Shown in pieces: positions 47,998-58,349 of a stretch of DNA of 64,000 nucleotides. Below the pieces are notes generated by a model that was given only the letters and a program-made list of their open reading frames with translations, did no database searches and was not told the origin of the DNA. A program made the translations under genes and the position numbers. Every line of letters begins with the position of its first letter. Within the stretch, counting starts at the first letter, position 1. Source of the stretch: Algoriphagus sp. (GTDB lineage: Bacteria; Bacteroidota; Bacteroidia; Cytophagales; Cyclobacteriaceae); assembly GCA_029945945.1 (NCBI GenBank), contig JAQSDM010000012.1, positions 1 through 64,000 of the forward strand. The letters are read 5' to 3'.

Positions 47998-48909
47998 TCA
48001 ACCCAGCGTACGAACGGATTTTCGTCTCTTATTCCAGTAATTCATCACCGGATAGGACAAAACTGAAACCAGAATGATGGCTGTTCCCAGATAGAATTGA
48101 GGAGTCATTTTTTCGCTTTCTCCAAAAATCAAAACCGCCAAAATGATCCCGTAAACGGGTTCCAAGTTGATCGTAAGATTTACTGTAAAAACGCTCAATC
48201 TCTTCATCAACTCCACTGAAACAGAAAAGGCATAAACGGTACAAATCCCGCCCAAAAGGAAAAGCCAAAACCAGTCATTTCCAATCCAGGACCATTGTAT
48301 TCCTGCTCCGTCAGTCATGAATTGGGAATAGATGGGCATAAACAAGAATGAAAATAAACAAGCGCCTGCCATTTCATAAAAGGTGATTTGATAAGGATTA
48401 TGACGCTGGGTCAAGCGGCCATTTATCGTTGAAAAAATCGCTGAAAGCAGCGCAGAAACCAACGCCATGCTGAGCCCAAGCCAATATCCCGTTTCAAAAC
48501 TGAAAATCACCACAAGGCCAGAAATTACCATCAAACCCAGCCCAACTTCATACCATTTGACTTTGGTTCGGTTGATAATGGGCTCTACGAAAGAAGTCCA
48601 AAGTGAAGTAGTCGCCATTCCAGCCAGGCAAACAGAAGCCGTGGAAACTCGGGCTGACCAGAAAAACAGAATCCAATGCAATGCAATTACAAAACCGGTA
48701 GCAACTACTTTGATCATTGCCGGGGCAGGAATGAGAATGCTTTCCTTTTTTATCATAAACAAAAAGGCTACTCCGATCGAAGCAATCAGCGTCCTATAAA
48801 AGACTAACTCCAAGGCCGGTAAACTTATCAACAATCCGAGAATTGCAGTAAAACCCCAGATCAGAACGATGAAATGGAGCATCAGATAATCTTTCAGCGT
48901 GGCATTCAT
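47998..48909 (-). CDS. DMT family (EamA) transporter
   Basis: Ten predicted hydrophobic segments; HFIVLIWGFTAILGLLISLPALELVFYRTLIA; INLEPVYGIILAVLIFGE. Confidence 0.88.
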   Translation of the reverse strand: MNATLKDYLMLHFIVLIWGFTAILGLLISLPALELVFYRTLIASIGVAFLFMIKKESILIPAPAMIKVVATGFVIALHWILFFWSARVSTASVCLAGMATTSLWTSFVEPIINRTKVKWYEVGLGLMVISGLVVIFSFETGYWLGLSMALVSALLSAIFSTINGRLTQRHNPYQITFYEMAGACLFSFLFMPIYSQFMTDGAGIQWSWIGNDWFWLFLLGGICTVYAFSVSVELMKRLSVFTVNLTINLEPVYGIILAVLIFGESEKMTPQFYLGTAIILVSVLSYPVMNYWNKRRKSVRTLG

Positions 48910-49983
48910 CTACCGGGGGACGGTTTTATAAAGCACTAAACCTGTCAATGCAAAAATCAAATTCGGAATCCAGACTGCAAAAATCGGGTACTCTGTCCCG
49001 TTTTCAGCGAATGTCCTGGAAAGGATAAACATGATGATGTATACAAACGCTAAGAGAAAACCCATTGCAATCTGAAATCCGGATCCGCCTCGGGTTTTTC
49101 TTGCAGACATGATCACTCCAATGAATGTCAGGATAATCGCGGCGAATGGAGACATAAAACGCACATACCGCTCAATCTTATAGAAACTGACATTGTCTGC
49201 TCCACGATCTTCCAAAATCCTGATTTGTCTGCTCAATTCAGGTAATTTGAGGGTCTCATGATGGTTAGTTGGCAGATCAAAATCCTCCGGTTTTATAGAC
49301 AAAACCGTATCCAGATTTTCTCCTACGGTATACGTTTCATCTCTTTCGTTAATTTCTCTCAACCTCCAGTTTTCAAGCCTCCAGACATTTTTTGCGGTGT
49401 CCCACTGGATTCTATCTGATGAAAGTTTGGCTAAAAGAACGCCATCCCTGATGGTCTCCAATGTGAAATTGTATCCTGTATTCCCTGTTTTATAAAATCT
49501 GGTCAGGTATGCGTAAGATTCCGGCCCTACTTTGATATGGATATTAGGTTCAGTAGATGCCGTGCCCTTGTCAAGGTAAGTCATGCGAAATTCTGTCACA
49601 CCTGCAGTAGCCATCGGAAGTACCCAGCCATTCAGCAGGAAACTTGCACCGCCAATCATAGAGGCAGCAAATAAAAAAGGTCTCAACAACCTCATGAAAC
49701 TTACCCCGCTGCTCAAAATCGCAACAATCTCCGTCCTTCCAGCCATTTTGGAAGTAATGAAAATGACAGAAATGAATACTGTGATCGGGGTTAGGAGATT
49801 ATTAAGATAGAGCCCGTAGTTTCCCATGTATCGCAGGATCTCACCTGCAGGGACTTTATTTCGGATGTAAGCATCATTCTTCTCGGTAAAATCCAAAACC
49901 AATACAACAAGAATCAGCATCACTACCACGAAAAAGTAGGTCTTCAGAAAATCCTTGATGATCAGTTTGTCGAGAATCTTCAT
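48910..49983 (-). CDS. LptF/LptG family permease
   Basis: MKILDKLIIKDFLKTYFFVVVMLILVVLVLDFTEKND; FISVIFITSKMAGRTEIVAILSSGVSFMRLLRPFL; GFQIAMGFLLAFVYIIMF; start at 49983. Confidence 0.9.
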   Translation of the reverse strand: MKILDKLIIKDFLKTYFFVVVMLILVVLVLDFTEKNDAYIRNKVPAGEILRYMGNYGLYLNNLLTPITVFISVIFITSKMAGRTEIVAILSSGVSFMRLLRPFLFAASMIGGASFLLNGWVLPMATAGVTEFRMTYLDKGTASTEPNIHIKVGPESYAYLTRFYKTGNTGYNFTLETIRDGVLLAKLSSDRIQWDTAKNVWRLENWRLREINERDETYTVGENLDTVLSIKPEDFDLPTNHHETLKLPELSRQIRILEDRGADNVSFYKIERYVRFMSPFAAIILTFIGVIMSARKTRGGSGFQIAMGFLLAFVYIIMFILSRTFAENGTEYPIFAVWIPNLIFALTGLVLYKTVPR

Positions 49984-49985
49984 AC

Positions 49986-51116
49986 TTAAAGTCTGGTGCT
50001 CACTTTCTTTACCATTTGGTCTTTCCAAACGGCAAAATCCCCCGCAAGGATATGTTCTCGGGCTTGCTTTACCAGCCAAAGATAAAAAGTCAGATTGTGG
50101 ATACTGGCAATCTGCGCGGCCAAAATTTCCTTACTCACTGTGAGATGCCTCAGATAAGCCTTTGAATAAAAAGTGCTTGCATAACCTCCGATCGCGGGAT
50201 CAATTCCGGTGAAATCATCCTTCCATTTCTCATTTCGAATATTGATGATTCCTTCTGAGGTAAAAAGCATTCCGTTTCTGGCATTCCGGGTAGGCATTAC
50301 GCAATCAAACATGTCCACTCCCAAAGCGATGCATTCCAGGATATTCGCAGGAGTCCCCACTCCCATCAGGTAGCGCGGCTTGTCAGTTGGCAAAATATCG
50401 GTAACCAACTCGGTCATTTCGTACATCATTTCCGCAGGCTCACCTACGGAAAGTCCGCCGATGGCATTTCCTTCCCTTTCACAGGAAGCTATGAATTCCG
50501 CAGACTGGACCCGAAGATCTTTGTAAACAGAACCCTGCACAATTGGAAAAAGTGTCTGGCTGTAGCCATATTTTCCTTCCGTGGAATCAAATCGATCAAT
50601 GCATCTTTTCAGCCATCGATGAGTCATTTCCATCGAATTGCGCGCATAAGAATACTCGCAAGGATAAGGAGTGCACTCATCAAATGCCATAATGATGTCA
50701 GCTCCGATAGTCCGCTGAATATCCATCACATTTTCTGGAGTGAAATGATGTTTGGATCCATCAATATGGGATTTGAACATCACGCCGTCTTCTTTGATTT
50801 TCCGGGTACCGGACATGGAGAAAACCTGATATCCACCGCTATCAGTCAGGATTGGCTTTGACCAACCATTGAATTTATGAAGGCCTCCCGCCCTTTCCAG
50901 AATATCAAGCCCCGGTCTCAAATAGAGATGGTAGGTATTACCCAAAATAATTTCTGCTTTGATATCCTGATCCAGTTCGCGCTGGTGAACAGCCTTTACG
51001 CTTCCGGCAGTACCAACCGGCATAAAAATCGGCGTTTGGATCTCACCGTGCTCAGTTTTGACTACGCCAGCTCTCGCTTTGGTTTGAGAATCGGTATGTG
51101 CTAAAGTAAACTTCAT
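49986..51116 (-). CDS. tgt: tRNA-guanine transglycosylase
   Basis: IQTPIFMPVGTAGSVKAVHQREL; ILGNTYHLYLRPG; LTDSGGYQVFSMSGTRKIKEDGVMFKSHIDGSKHHFTPE; GGLSVGEPAEMMYE; DCVMPTRNARNGMLF. Confidence 0.97.
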   Translation of the reverse strand: MKFTLAHTDSQTKARAGVVKTEHGEIQTPIFMPVGTAGSVKAVHQRELDQDIKAEIILGNTYHLYLRPGLDILERAGGLHKFNGWSKPILTDSGGYQVFSMSGTRKIKEDGVMFKSHIDGSKHHFTPENVMDIQRTIGADIIMAFDECTPYPCEYSYARNSMEMTHRWLKRCIDRFDSTEGKYGYSQTLFPIVQGSVYKDLRVQSAEFIASCEREGNAIGGLSVGEPAEMMYEMTELVTDILPTDKPRYLMGVGTPANILECIALGVDMFDCVMPTRNARNGMLFTSEGIINIRNEKWKDDFTGIDPAIGGYASTFYSKAYLRHLTVSKEILAAQIASIHNLTFYLWLVKQAREHILAGDFAVWKDQMVKKVSTRL

Positions 51117-51238
51117 GTCTTGCTTTCTGATTCTGAAAGGACCATCACCAGATTGCCTGATTCAGCCTGCAAAAATATACGCTTATTCTTAAATGACTTG
51201 CTGAATTTGATTTTATATTTGCCCAGCAAAATTGACCT

Positions 51239-52378
51239 ATGGGCCTATTTTTACTTTGGTTTTTCTTCGGAATCGGTTTAGTAATTCAGATCGTTTATCT
51301 CTTATTTATTTTTGGCCGCGTAGCTTTTAACGCCTCCAAAAACCACACTTCGACCGGCTCCCAAAAGGAGGAAGGAGTGACAGTCCTTGTGGCTGCTCAC
51401 AACGAATTCACGAATCTTAAGACACTCATCCCTAAGCTCTTCGAGCAAAATTACTCCAATTTCGAGGTGATGATTGTGAACGATCGCTCTACCGATAGGA
51501 CTAAGAGATTGCTCGAAGAAATGATGGAGATTTATCCTCGCCTTCGGTCAGTTACCATCAAGTATACACCGGGTCATGTCACTCCGAAAAAGTTCGCATT
51601 GACCCTTGGAATCAAGGTCACCAAAAATGATGTGATTTTGCTTACTGATGCAGATTGCATTCCCCAATCCGACAATTGGATCAAAAAAATGACTGCCCCA
51701 GTACGTGAAAAAGGAAAAACTTTTTCTCTTGGTTTCTCGGGATATGAAAAGAAACCCGGATTTTTAAACAGTTGGATTCAATTTGAAACCTTACTGACTG
51801 CCCTTTTTTACATGTCCTTTGGGCTTTGGAAAAAGCCTTTCATGGGTATTGGAAGGAATCTCTGCTATCGAAAAAACTTCTTTATGGAAGTGAAAGCCTT
51901 CAAGGGATTTTGGCATGTGGAAGGAGGAGATGATGATCTTTTCGTGAATCAATACGCTACCGGAAAGAATACAGCAATTGTAATTGATCCGGAAGCGAAT
52001 ACGCTATCGCAACCCAAAACCACCAAGTCAGAATACTTTGTCCAAAAGAAAAGGCACCTCCATGCAGGCAAATATTACCGGGGTGAGGACAAACAAAAAA
52101 TTGGTTTTTATTCCCTTTCTCATGCATTATTCTGGTTGGGAGGGATAGGTTTGCTTATTTATTTCGGATTAGATCAAAGTTGGGAACAATTTTTAATCGT
52201 TTTGGGTATTATTCTTTTGAGATCGATTCTAATGCTTAGCGTTTTCAGTTCGGCAAGTAAGAAGATCCAAGGAATCAATGCTCCAATCAATACCTGGGTA
52301 CATGACTTAGTTTATTTAGGTTATTTTTGGGTATTGGGCTCTATTTCTCAGCAGGCAAAAGACATCAAATGGAAATAA
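51239..52378 (+). CDS. Glycosyltransferase family 2 membrane protein
   Basis: VTVLVAAHNEFTNLKTLIPKLFEQNYSNFEVMIVNDRSTDRT; ILLTDADCIPQSDNWI; C-terminal transmembrane segments. Confidence 0.92.
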   Translation: MGLFLLWFFFGIGLVIQIVYLLFIFGRVAFNASKNHTSTGSQKEEGVTVLVAAHNEFTNLKTLIPKLFEQNYSNFEVMIVNDRSTDRTKRLLEEMMEIYPRLRSVTIKYTPGHVTPKKFALTLGIKVTKNDVILLTDADCIPQSDNWIKKMTAPVREKGKTFSLGFSGYEKKPGFLNSWIQFETLLTALFYMSFGLWKKPFMGIGRNLCYRKNFFMEVKAFKGFWHVEGGDDDLFVNQYATGKNTAIVIDPEANTLSQPKTTKSEYFVQKKRHLHAGKYYRGEDKQKIGFYSLSHALFWLGGIGLLIYFGLDQSWEQFLIVLGIILLRSILMLSVFSSASKKIQGINAPINTWVHDLVYLGYFWVLGSISQQAKDIKWK

Positions 52379-52980
52379 ACGAACGTGGTTTTTCAAACAA
52401 GGCTCTTGAAGACTTTGACCTGATCGATAAGGCAGTTCAGGGAAAAGATCAGCAAGCCTATGCTACCTTGATGAAAAGGTATAAAAAGGCCGTTTATTTC
52501 ATGATTTTGAAGATGATCCGGGATGCAGACGATGCTGAGGATCTTACGATGGAGGCTTTTGCCAAAGCTTTCAAGAACCTCGAGCGGTTCAAAAAGGATT
52601 ATACTTTCAGTACCTGGCTTTTCCGCATTGCCACTAACAACGCGATTGATTTTATCAGAAAGAAAAAACTCAAGACCATGAGTTTGAATAATACGCTATC
52701 GGATGATAGCGGAAATGCCGTGACGATTGACATCGAAGACGATGACAACAATCCGCAGGATGTCTATATCCGAACTCAGCGGATTGAGATGGTGAGAATC
52801 TTTGTCGATAAGCTTCCTGCCAAATATCGAAAACTTGTTCAACTGCGCTATTTCGATGAATTGTCTTATGAAGAAATTGCAGTTGAACTGGACAAACCAC
52901 TTGGTACAGTAAAAGCTCAGCTGCACCGATCCCGTGAATTGCTGTTTGAGATAGCATCCGGAAAAGAAAAACACATCTGA
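52369..52980 (+). CDS. RNA polymerase sigma factor, ECF/sigma-70 family
   Basis: LMKRYKKAVYFMILKMIRDADDAEDLTMEAFAKAFKNLERF; FSTWLFRIATNNAIDFIRKKK; LPAKYRKLVQLRYFDELSYEEIAVELDKPLGTVKAQLHRSRELL. Confidence 0.94.
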   Translation: MEINERGFSNKALEDFDLIDKAVQGKDQQAYATLMKRYKKAVYFMILKMIRDADDAEDLTMEAFAKAFKNLERFKKDYTFSTWLFRIATNNAIDFIRKKKLKTMSLNNTLSDDSGNAVTIDIEDDDNNPQDVYIRTQRIEMVRIFVDKLPAKYRKLVQLRYFDELSYEEIAVELDKPLGTVKAQLHRSRELLFEIASGKEKHI

Positions 52981-53624
52981 TGAATCCCGGTACCGAACTT
53001 ATTAAATCCTATTTTCCTGGCCTTTCTGACCTTCAGATAGAGCAATTTTCACGTCTTCAGGAACTCTATGAAGACTGGAACTCCAAGATCAACGTGATCA
53101 GCCGGAAGGACATGGGTGAGTTCTACGTACATCATGTACTTCATTCTCTTGCCATTGCCAAAGTGATGGAATTTTCACCGGGCACAAAAGTTCTCGATAT
53201 AGGGACCGGAGGCGGTTTTCCGGGAATTCCTCTAGCTATTCTCTTTCCAGATACTCAATTCCATTTGGTTGATTCGATCGGAAAAAAGATAAATGTGGTG
53301 AAAGACGTGGTGAAGCAACTTAAACTTGCAAACGTCGAAGCTCAACAGGCAAGAGCCGAAGAATTGGTGAGGAAATATGATTTTGTGATCAGCCGGGCTG
53401 TGACCCGAATGGCGAATTTTTATCCGTGGGTGAAAAACAAGATTCGCAAGGAAGATTTCAATGAGTTCCAAAATGGAATCCTCTATTTGAAAGGCGGCGA
53501 AGTCGATGAGGAAATGGAGGAATTGGACAAGTCCTACGTCGTCTATCACCTGGACGACTACTTCAAGGAAGATTTTTTCAAAACCAAAAAAGTCATTTAT
53601 ATCCCTTGGGAGGATAAGAGGTAA
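52980..53624 (+). CDS. rsmG: 16S rRNA (guanine(527)-N7)-methyltransferase
   Basis: FSRLQELYEDWNSKINVISRKDMGEFYVHHVLHSLAI; VLDIGTGGGFPGIPLAILFP; VISRAVTRM; TGATG stop/start overlap with the sigma gene. Confidence 0.94.
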   Translation: MNPGTELIKSYFPGLSDLQIEQFSRLQELYEDWNSKINVISRKDMGEFYVHHVLHSLAIAKVMEFSPGTKVLDIGTGGGFPGIPLAILFPDTQFHLVDSIGKKINVVKDVVKQLKLANVEAQQARAEELVRKYDFVISRAVTRMANFYPWVKNKIRKEDFNEFQNGILYLKGGEVDEEMEELDKSYVVYHLDDYFKEDFFKTKKVIYIPWEDKR

Positions 53625-54312
53625 AAATTTATTTTTTTTTTATTTCCGTAGCATAAAAAAACATATAGTAAATGAATGGGTCAGTACTTTGCCCAATCGA
53701 TATTCTAGGTTTTTATGAGTTTATATTTATTGCACCGATTGTCATTTTTGAGGCGAAGATATTTACCGGTATTCCTTTTGTCAATTTTGGACGAAAATGA
53801 TTTTTCCAAAATTTACTTATCACAAAGAAGTATTTATCACTTTTAAACTCAGAATTATTCCCACAGCTCCCCCACCCCATATACCTAAATAACATTTTTT
53901 AACAAATTAGTCAGTCACTTTTAGTGAATTAATTACTATCCTTATAGTATTAAAAATGCTCATCAATAAAATGATTAGGTGATTGCCGATTTTTTTTATT
54001 GAAAGGCAATACTTAATTGAAAGAATTTTTGATTTGTTTAAGAACAGCATCAAACGAAGAAGAGAGAAGTGAAAGACATCTTTCTCCAGAAATTGGGGCT
54101 CAAGGGTTATATATAATTAAGGTCAACTAAGGGAGGCCAAAGTAAAGTGCGCTCATTTTCAACTTAAATGGATTCATAGACTGTCCATTCAATCCTGAGC
54201 ATGTCATCTTGCACAAAGAATTCTACTTGCAAAGATGAACTGGTAGTGATTATGGAGTGGAATATAGTTTTAGTCATAGATATTATAGTTAAAAATATAA
54301 CACTGAAAAAAA

Positions 54313-57129
54313 ATGAAATTACTCCTTTCATACCTTCTTTTGGTTGCAATCACTTTTGCTTCGCATGCCCAATCCAAACTTACTATTCGGGGAGTGGTGA
54401 AAGACACAACGAATATCCCGCTCGACTACACCTCTGTGCTACTTCTCACCCCAAAAGACTCCGCATTGGTTGCATACACTTTGACTAATAAAGACGGAGA
54501 GTACGAATTCAAAAACGTAGATCGGCAACCGCTGCTCATCAAAGCTACTTATATGGGCTACCTACCCATCCAAAAGGAACTGGTACTGCCTGAAACAGAT
54601 GAATTGGAAGTAGAAGAGATTCGCTTAATGCCCATCTTACAGGAACTTTATGAGGTGGTGGTGAAAGCCGCAAAAGCTCCGTTAATGATGCGTGGAGACA
54701 CGCTTGAGTATGATGCCAGTAAATTTAAAGTACCGCCTGGAGCGACACTGGAAGATCTACTTCGCAAACTGCCAGGGATACAAATCGATGTGGATGGAAA
54801 TATTGTTGCCCAAGGCCAACAAGTTCAGAAGGTAACTGTTGATGGGAGGCGATTTTTTGGAGGAAATACAAAAATGGCTACCCAAAATTTGAATGCAGAG
54901 TCCATAAGCAAACTTCAGCTATACGACGATAAGTCAGAACAGGCCAAACTCACAGGAGTAGAGGATGGAGTGAAAGAAAAAACTATAAACGTTGAGCTGA
55001 AGGAGGAGGCAAAAAAAGGAGGTTTTGGAAAGATTTCAGCGGCTGGAGGGACAGACGAGAGATGGGCTTCCAATGCGTCTTACAATAAATTTAACAAAAC
55101 GGACCAATTTTCAATCATTGGCTATGGCAATAATGTCAACCAAACCGGTTTGAGCTGGGATGACCAACAAGAGTTTAGAGGGAGTGGTGCATTCCAATTT
55201 GGCGACACTGGAGATTTCGGCTTTAATGGCAGTGGGGGAATGACTATTATCTCTTTTTCAGGAGGAGACAGTGAGGATTCCTTCGAAGTCCCCTTCAACA
55301 ACCTGAGCTCTGGTTTTTCCAATAATCAAGCTTTCGGAGTCAATTATAACCACCTGAAGGACAAAAAGGATTTCAGCGGCAACTACTTCTATAGCCGAAG
55401 TGACCAAATCATAGAGAGCGTCAATAGCAGAACCACCTTTCTTGAGGACAATTCATCCTTCACCTCCACCGACCAAAGTAAACAAAACAACGTGGCAGGG
55501 CACCATCGGGCAAATCTTCGATTTCAAAATGAGCTTGACAGCGCCAACACCCTCACCATCAATGCTAAGGGCAGACTAAGTACACTCACTACATCATTAG
55601 TAAGTCTTCAGGAGCTAATAACAAGTAGCACGGACCAAAGTCAACTGGTACGTGACAACCAATCGAATAAATGGTCTGGAGCCTTCCAAGGCACTGCAAT
55701 CTTTAGGCATAAATTCAAAAAGAACGGAAGAAACTTTGCGGCCAGCCTCAGTAATACTTACACCAATGCAGACCAAGATGGAATCCAAAAAGCAGTAGCC
55801 GACATGATGGATTCAACGGATCCGAATACCTATTTCCAAAGCTTGGACCAAGTGAATCAGGCATTGAATACTTCCAATCTGATCAAGTCAAGTTTGCTTT
55901 TTGTCGAGCCAATCAATAAAACCTTTTTTTGGGAAACATTCTACAATTTCAGCCAATCAACGAGCGAAACAGACCGCAAAGTATTCGATGTGGAGGCAAG
56001 TGACACTCAAGAGCTGAATCCTGATCTTAGCCGGTTTTTTGACAATATAATTACCTACAATAGGATAGGCTCGAGTATCAGGTATGCCAACAAAGGCTCA
56101 AACCTAAGCGTGGGCTTAGCAGCCTCAAACTACAAATTGAACGGTCTGTATTCGGTGGTAGAAGGGAGTGAAATTCTAGGCACAGTGGACAAAAATTACC
56201 TCAATTTCACTCCAAATGTATCCTTCTATAAAACTATGAAGGGCAACAAACGCATCAATGCAGGCTATGCCATGGGCGTTACTCCTCCTAATATTACCGA
56301 TTTACAGCCATACAAGGACATTTCTAACCCATTGTATATTCGAGAAGGAAATCCCGACCTACAACCTGAGGTAACCCATTCTCTGAATGCCGGATACAAC
56401 ATGTATGATCCTGCCACATTCATAAATCTATATTTTTCATTGAATTCAACCTTCTACCAAAGCCAAGTTGTTCAAAACCAAACGATAGACCCCGAAACCT
56501 TTGTAACTACCTTTAAGGCAGGTAATGTTTCAGGTGGACAGCGTTATTTTACCTACATAGGTTTTGGATTTCCTATTGTGAAAACTAAGTTTAACGCTTT
56601 CATAAATGCAAATCCATCCTACACTAAAAGTCTCGCCTTGATCAACTCCATCGAAACAGAGACAAATACCTTTAGCCATAACGTTGGGGTAAATTTAGAC
56701 TTGACCCCGACAGAATGGCTCAGTCTATACGCCGGTTCATCATTCCGACTAAGCAAAACCAAATACGAGCAGAATCCCTCCCAAAATCAAGACATAGTTA
56801 ACTGGAGTGCATACACCAATATGAACATTAAGCTCCCCAAAGCTTTCTACTTTGATATAAAGTTCAACTATAACCGATTTAAAAACGAGAGTTTTGGATT
56901 TAGTCAAGAAGTCCCCATTCTAAATGCATTTGTCTACAAACTTCTCGGCGAGGCTAAAAAATGGGAAGTCAGGCTTTCTGCCTATGACATCTTCAAGCAA
57001 AATCAAACTATCAGTCAGTTTGCTGGTCAAAACTTCGTTTCAACGGGACGAATTGAAACCTTGTCAAGGTATTTCCTACTCGGGGTGACATATAATATGC
57101 GGGGAGTAGAAGTGAAAAATAGAAGGTAA
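54313..57129 (+). CDS. TonB-dependent receptor / outer membrane beta-barrel protein with carboxypeptidase-like regulatory domain
   Basis: LTIRGVVKDTTNIPLDYTSVLLLTPKDSALVAYTLTNKDGEYEFKNV; LEDLLRKLPGIQIDVDGNIVAQGQQVQKVTVDGRRFFGG; beta-barrel C-terminus. Confidence 0.92.
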   Translation: MKLLLSYLLLVAITFASHAQSKLTIRGVVKDTTNIPLDYTSVLLLTPKDSALVAYTLTNKDGEYEFKNVDRQPLLIKATYMGYLPIQKELVLPETDELEVEEIRLMPILQELYEVVVKAAKAPLMMRGDTLEYDASKFKVPPGATLEDLLRKLPGIQIDVDGNIVAQGQQVQKVTVDGRRFFGGNTKMATQNLNAESISKLQLYDDKSEQAKLTGVEDGVKEKTINVELKEEAKKGGFGKISAAGGTDERWASNASYNKFNKTDQFSIIGYGNNVNQTGLSWDDQQEFRGSGAFQFGDTGDFGFNGSGGMTIISFSGGDSEDSFEVPFNNLSSGFSNNQAFGVNYNHLKDKKDFSGNYFYSRSDQIIESVNSRTTFLEDNSSFTSTDQSKQNNVAGHHRANLRFQNELDSANTLTINAKGRLSTLTTSLVSLQELITSSTDQSQLVRDNQSNKWSGAFQGTAIFRHKFKKNGRNFAASLSNTYTNADQDGIQKAVADMMDSTDPNTYFQSLDQVNQALNTSNLIKSSLLFVEPINKTFFWETFYNFSQSTSETDRKVFDVEASDTQELNPDLSRFFDNIITYNRIGSSIRYANKGSNLSVGLAASNYKLNGLYSVVEGSEILGTVDKNYLNFTPNVSFYKTMKGNKRINAGYAMGVTPPNITDLQPYKDISNPLYIREGNPDLQPEVTHSLNAGYNMYDPATFINLYFSLNSTFYQSQVVQNQTIDPETFVTTFKAGNVSGGQRYFTYIGFGFPIVKTKFNAFINANPSYTKSLALINSIETETNTFSHNVGVNLDLTPTEWLSLYAGSSFRLSKTKYEQNPSQNQDIVNWSAYTNMNIKLPKAFYFDIKFNYNRFKNESFGFSQEVPILNAFVYKLLGEAKKWEVRLSAYDIFKQNQTISQFAGQNFVSTGRIETLSRYFLLGVTYNMRGVEVKNRR

Positions 57130-57156
57130 TTTAAACTAGCAGCAACCTTAACAACA

Positions 57157-57897
57157 ATGAAATCAATTTTTATAACCATTGCACTAATACTGATTACCAC
57201 AGGACTTAGAGCCCAAAATATAGTGGGCGAGGTGGAATACCGATACCGCATTTTCTATGATAAAATCTATTCCAGCTTGCCCCACCTTACCCAACAGGAA
57301 AAGGATAGAATTCTACTTACTTGGAGCAATCCTGAAGGCTACAGCACTCGGATGAAACTCCAGTTTTGGCCAGAAAAAAGTCTCTACACTTTCGGTGAAC
57401 CCTATGAAGTGCGCAGCTACTCTTGGCAAGTGGATGACTATTTCATTGAAAACAATCTAAAAGATCAGACCTATCTGAAATACATGGATCAAATGGGCAA
57501 AACTTACATAGTCCGAGACAGCCTAAATGCTCCAAAATGGAGGGTAATGAACGAAATACGAGATATTCTCGGACACATGTGCATGAAAGCCGTGAGTGAA
57601 GATAGCATCAAAGGCCAAAAGGTCACTGCATGGTTCGCCTCCGATATTCCCGTTCCAATCGGTCCTGAGGATCAATTCGGGCTTCCAGGTTTAATTTTAG
57701 CCTATGACATCAACGACGGCATGCTTATCGTGGAAGCCGAGAAAATTACTTTTGGGGAACCGGAAGAAATCATCACCCAGCCAAAAAAAATGAAAGGGAA
57801 AGAAGTATCGGGTGCTAATTATCAGGACATGGTCAGAGAGTTTATCCAGACTTCTATCGAAAACAAGCAAGCTTGGATGTGGGATATAAGATATTGA
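57157..57897 (+). CDS. GLPGLI family protein
   Basis: Signal peptide; EVEYRYRIFYDK; PIGPEDQFGLPGLILAYDINDG. Confidence 0.92.
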   Translation: MKSIFITIALILITTGLRAQNIVGEVEYRYRIFYDKIYSSLPHLTQQEKDRILLTWSNPEGYSTRMKLQFWPEKSLYTFGEPYEVRSYSWQVDDYFIENNLKDQTYLKYMDQMGKTYIVRDSLNAPKWRVMNEIRDILGHMCMKAVSEDSIKGQKVTAWFASDIPVPIGPEDQFGLPGLILAYDINDGMLIVEAEKITFGEPEEIITQPKKMKGKEVSGANYQDMVREFIQTSIENKQAWMWDIRY

Positions 57898-58349
57898 GAA
57901 ATTTGTAGAGAGTAGAAAGATCGAAAGTAAGAAGGTTGGAAAATTGCCAGGAAATGTACCATCCCCATGAAATTCAAAGATTGAAAAATTAGAAAATTAC
58001 CTTAGACGTTCACCTATCCAAAAGGAGAAATCCTTTTGGAAATAGGCGGTAAGAATAAAACTCAAAATCAGGTAATACACCATGAAAACCATCTGGTCTT
58101 TTCAGATGATTTAGAATTTGTTGGGGAAAGCAAATCCCGCTTTACTTACTCGGATTTCTATATTGAAAAAAAGCTATCTCCTTGTAACCGTCGAATAAAG
58201 AAAAATAACTTGTTCAAGTTTAAAATTGCTCTCTCATTTTGGGGCAAACTTAGAGCTAGTTATTTCAATTTTCCCCGACAATTACCTCCCCTTCACTTGT
58301 CTCCTTTCAGAGATTAGCCCTAATTTGAAGTCTCAATTACCCAAGCTGT

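Noticed and set aside
53625-54312. Possible non-coding RNA or degraded gene in the ~690-bp spacer
   Set aside because: No stable hairpin with U-tract, tRNA-like elements or conserved protein fragment could be recognised by eye.
54201-54488. 95-aa ORF preceding and overlapping the TonB receptor start
   Set aside because: Out of frame with the well-supported receptor gene (signal peptide at 54313); no motif.
58036-58317. 93-aa ORF between the GLPGLI gene and dnaE
   Set aside because: AT-rich, no homology-like motif; a competing short hydrophobic ORF on the minus strand (MVFMVYYLILSFILTAYFQKDFSFWIGERLR) is equally unsupported.
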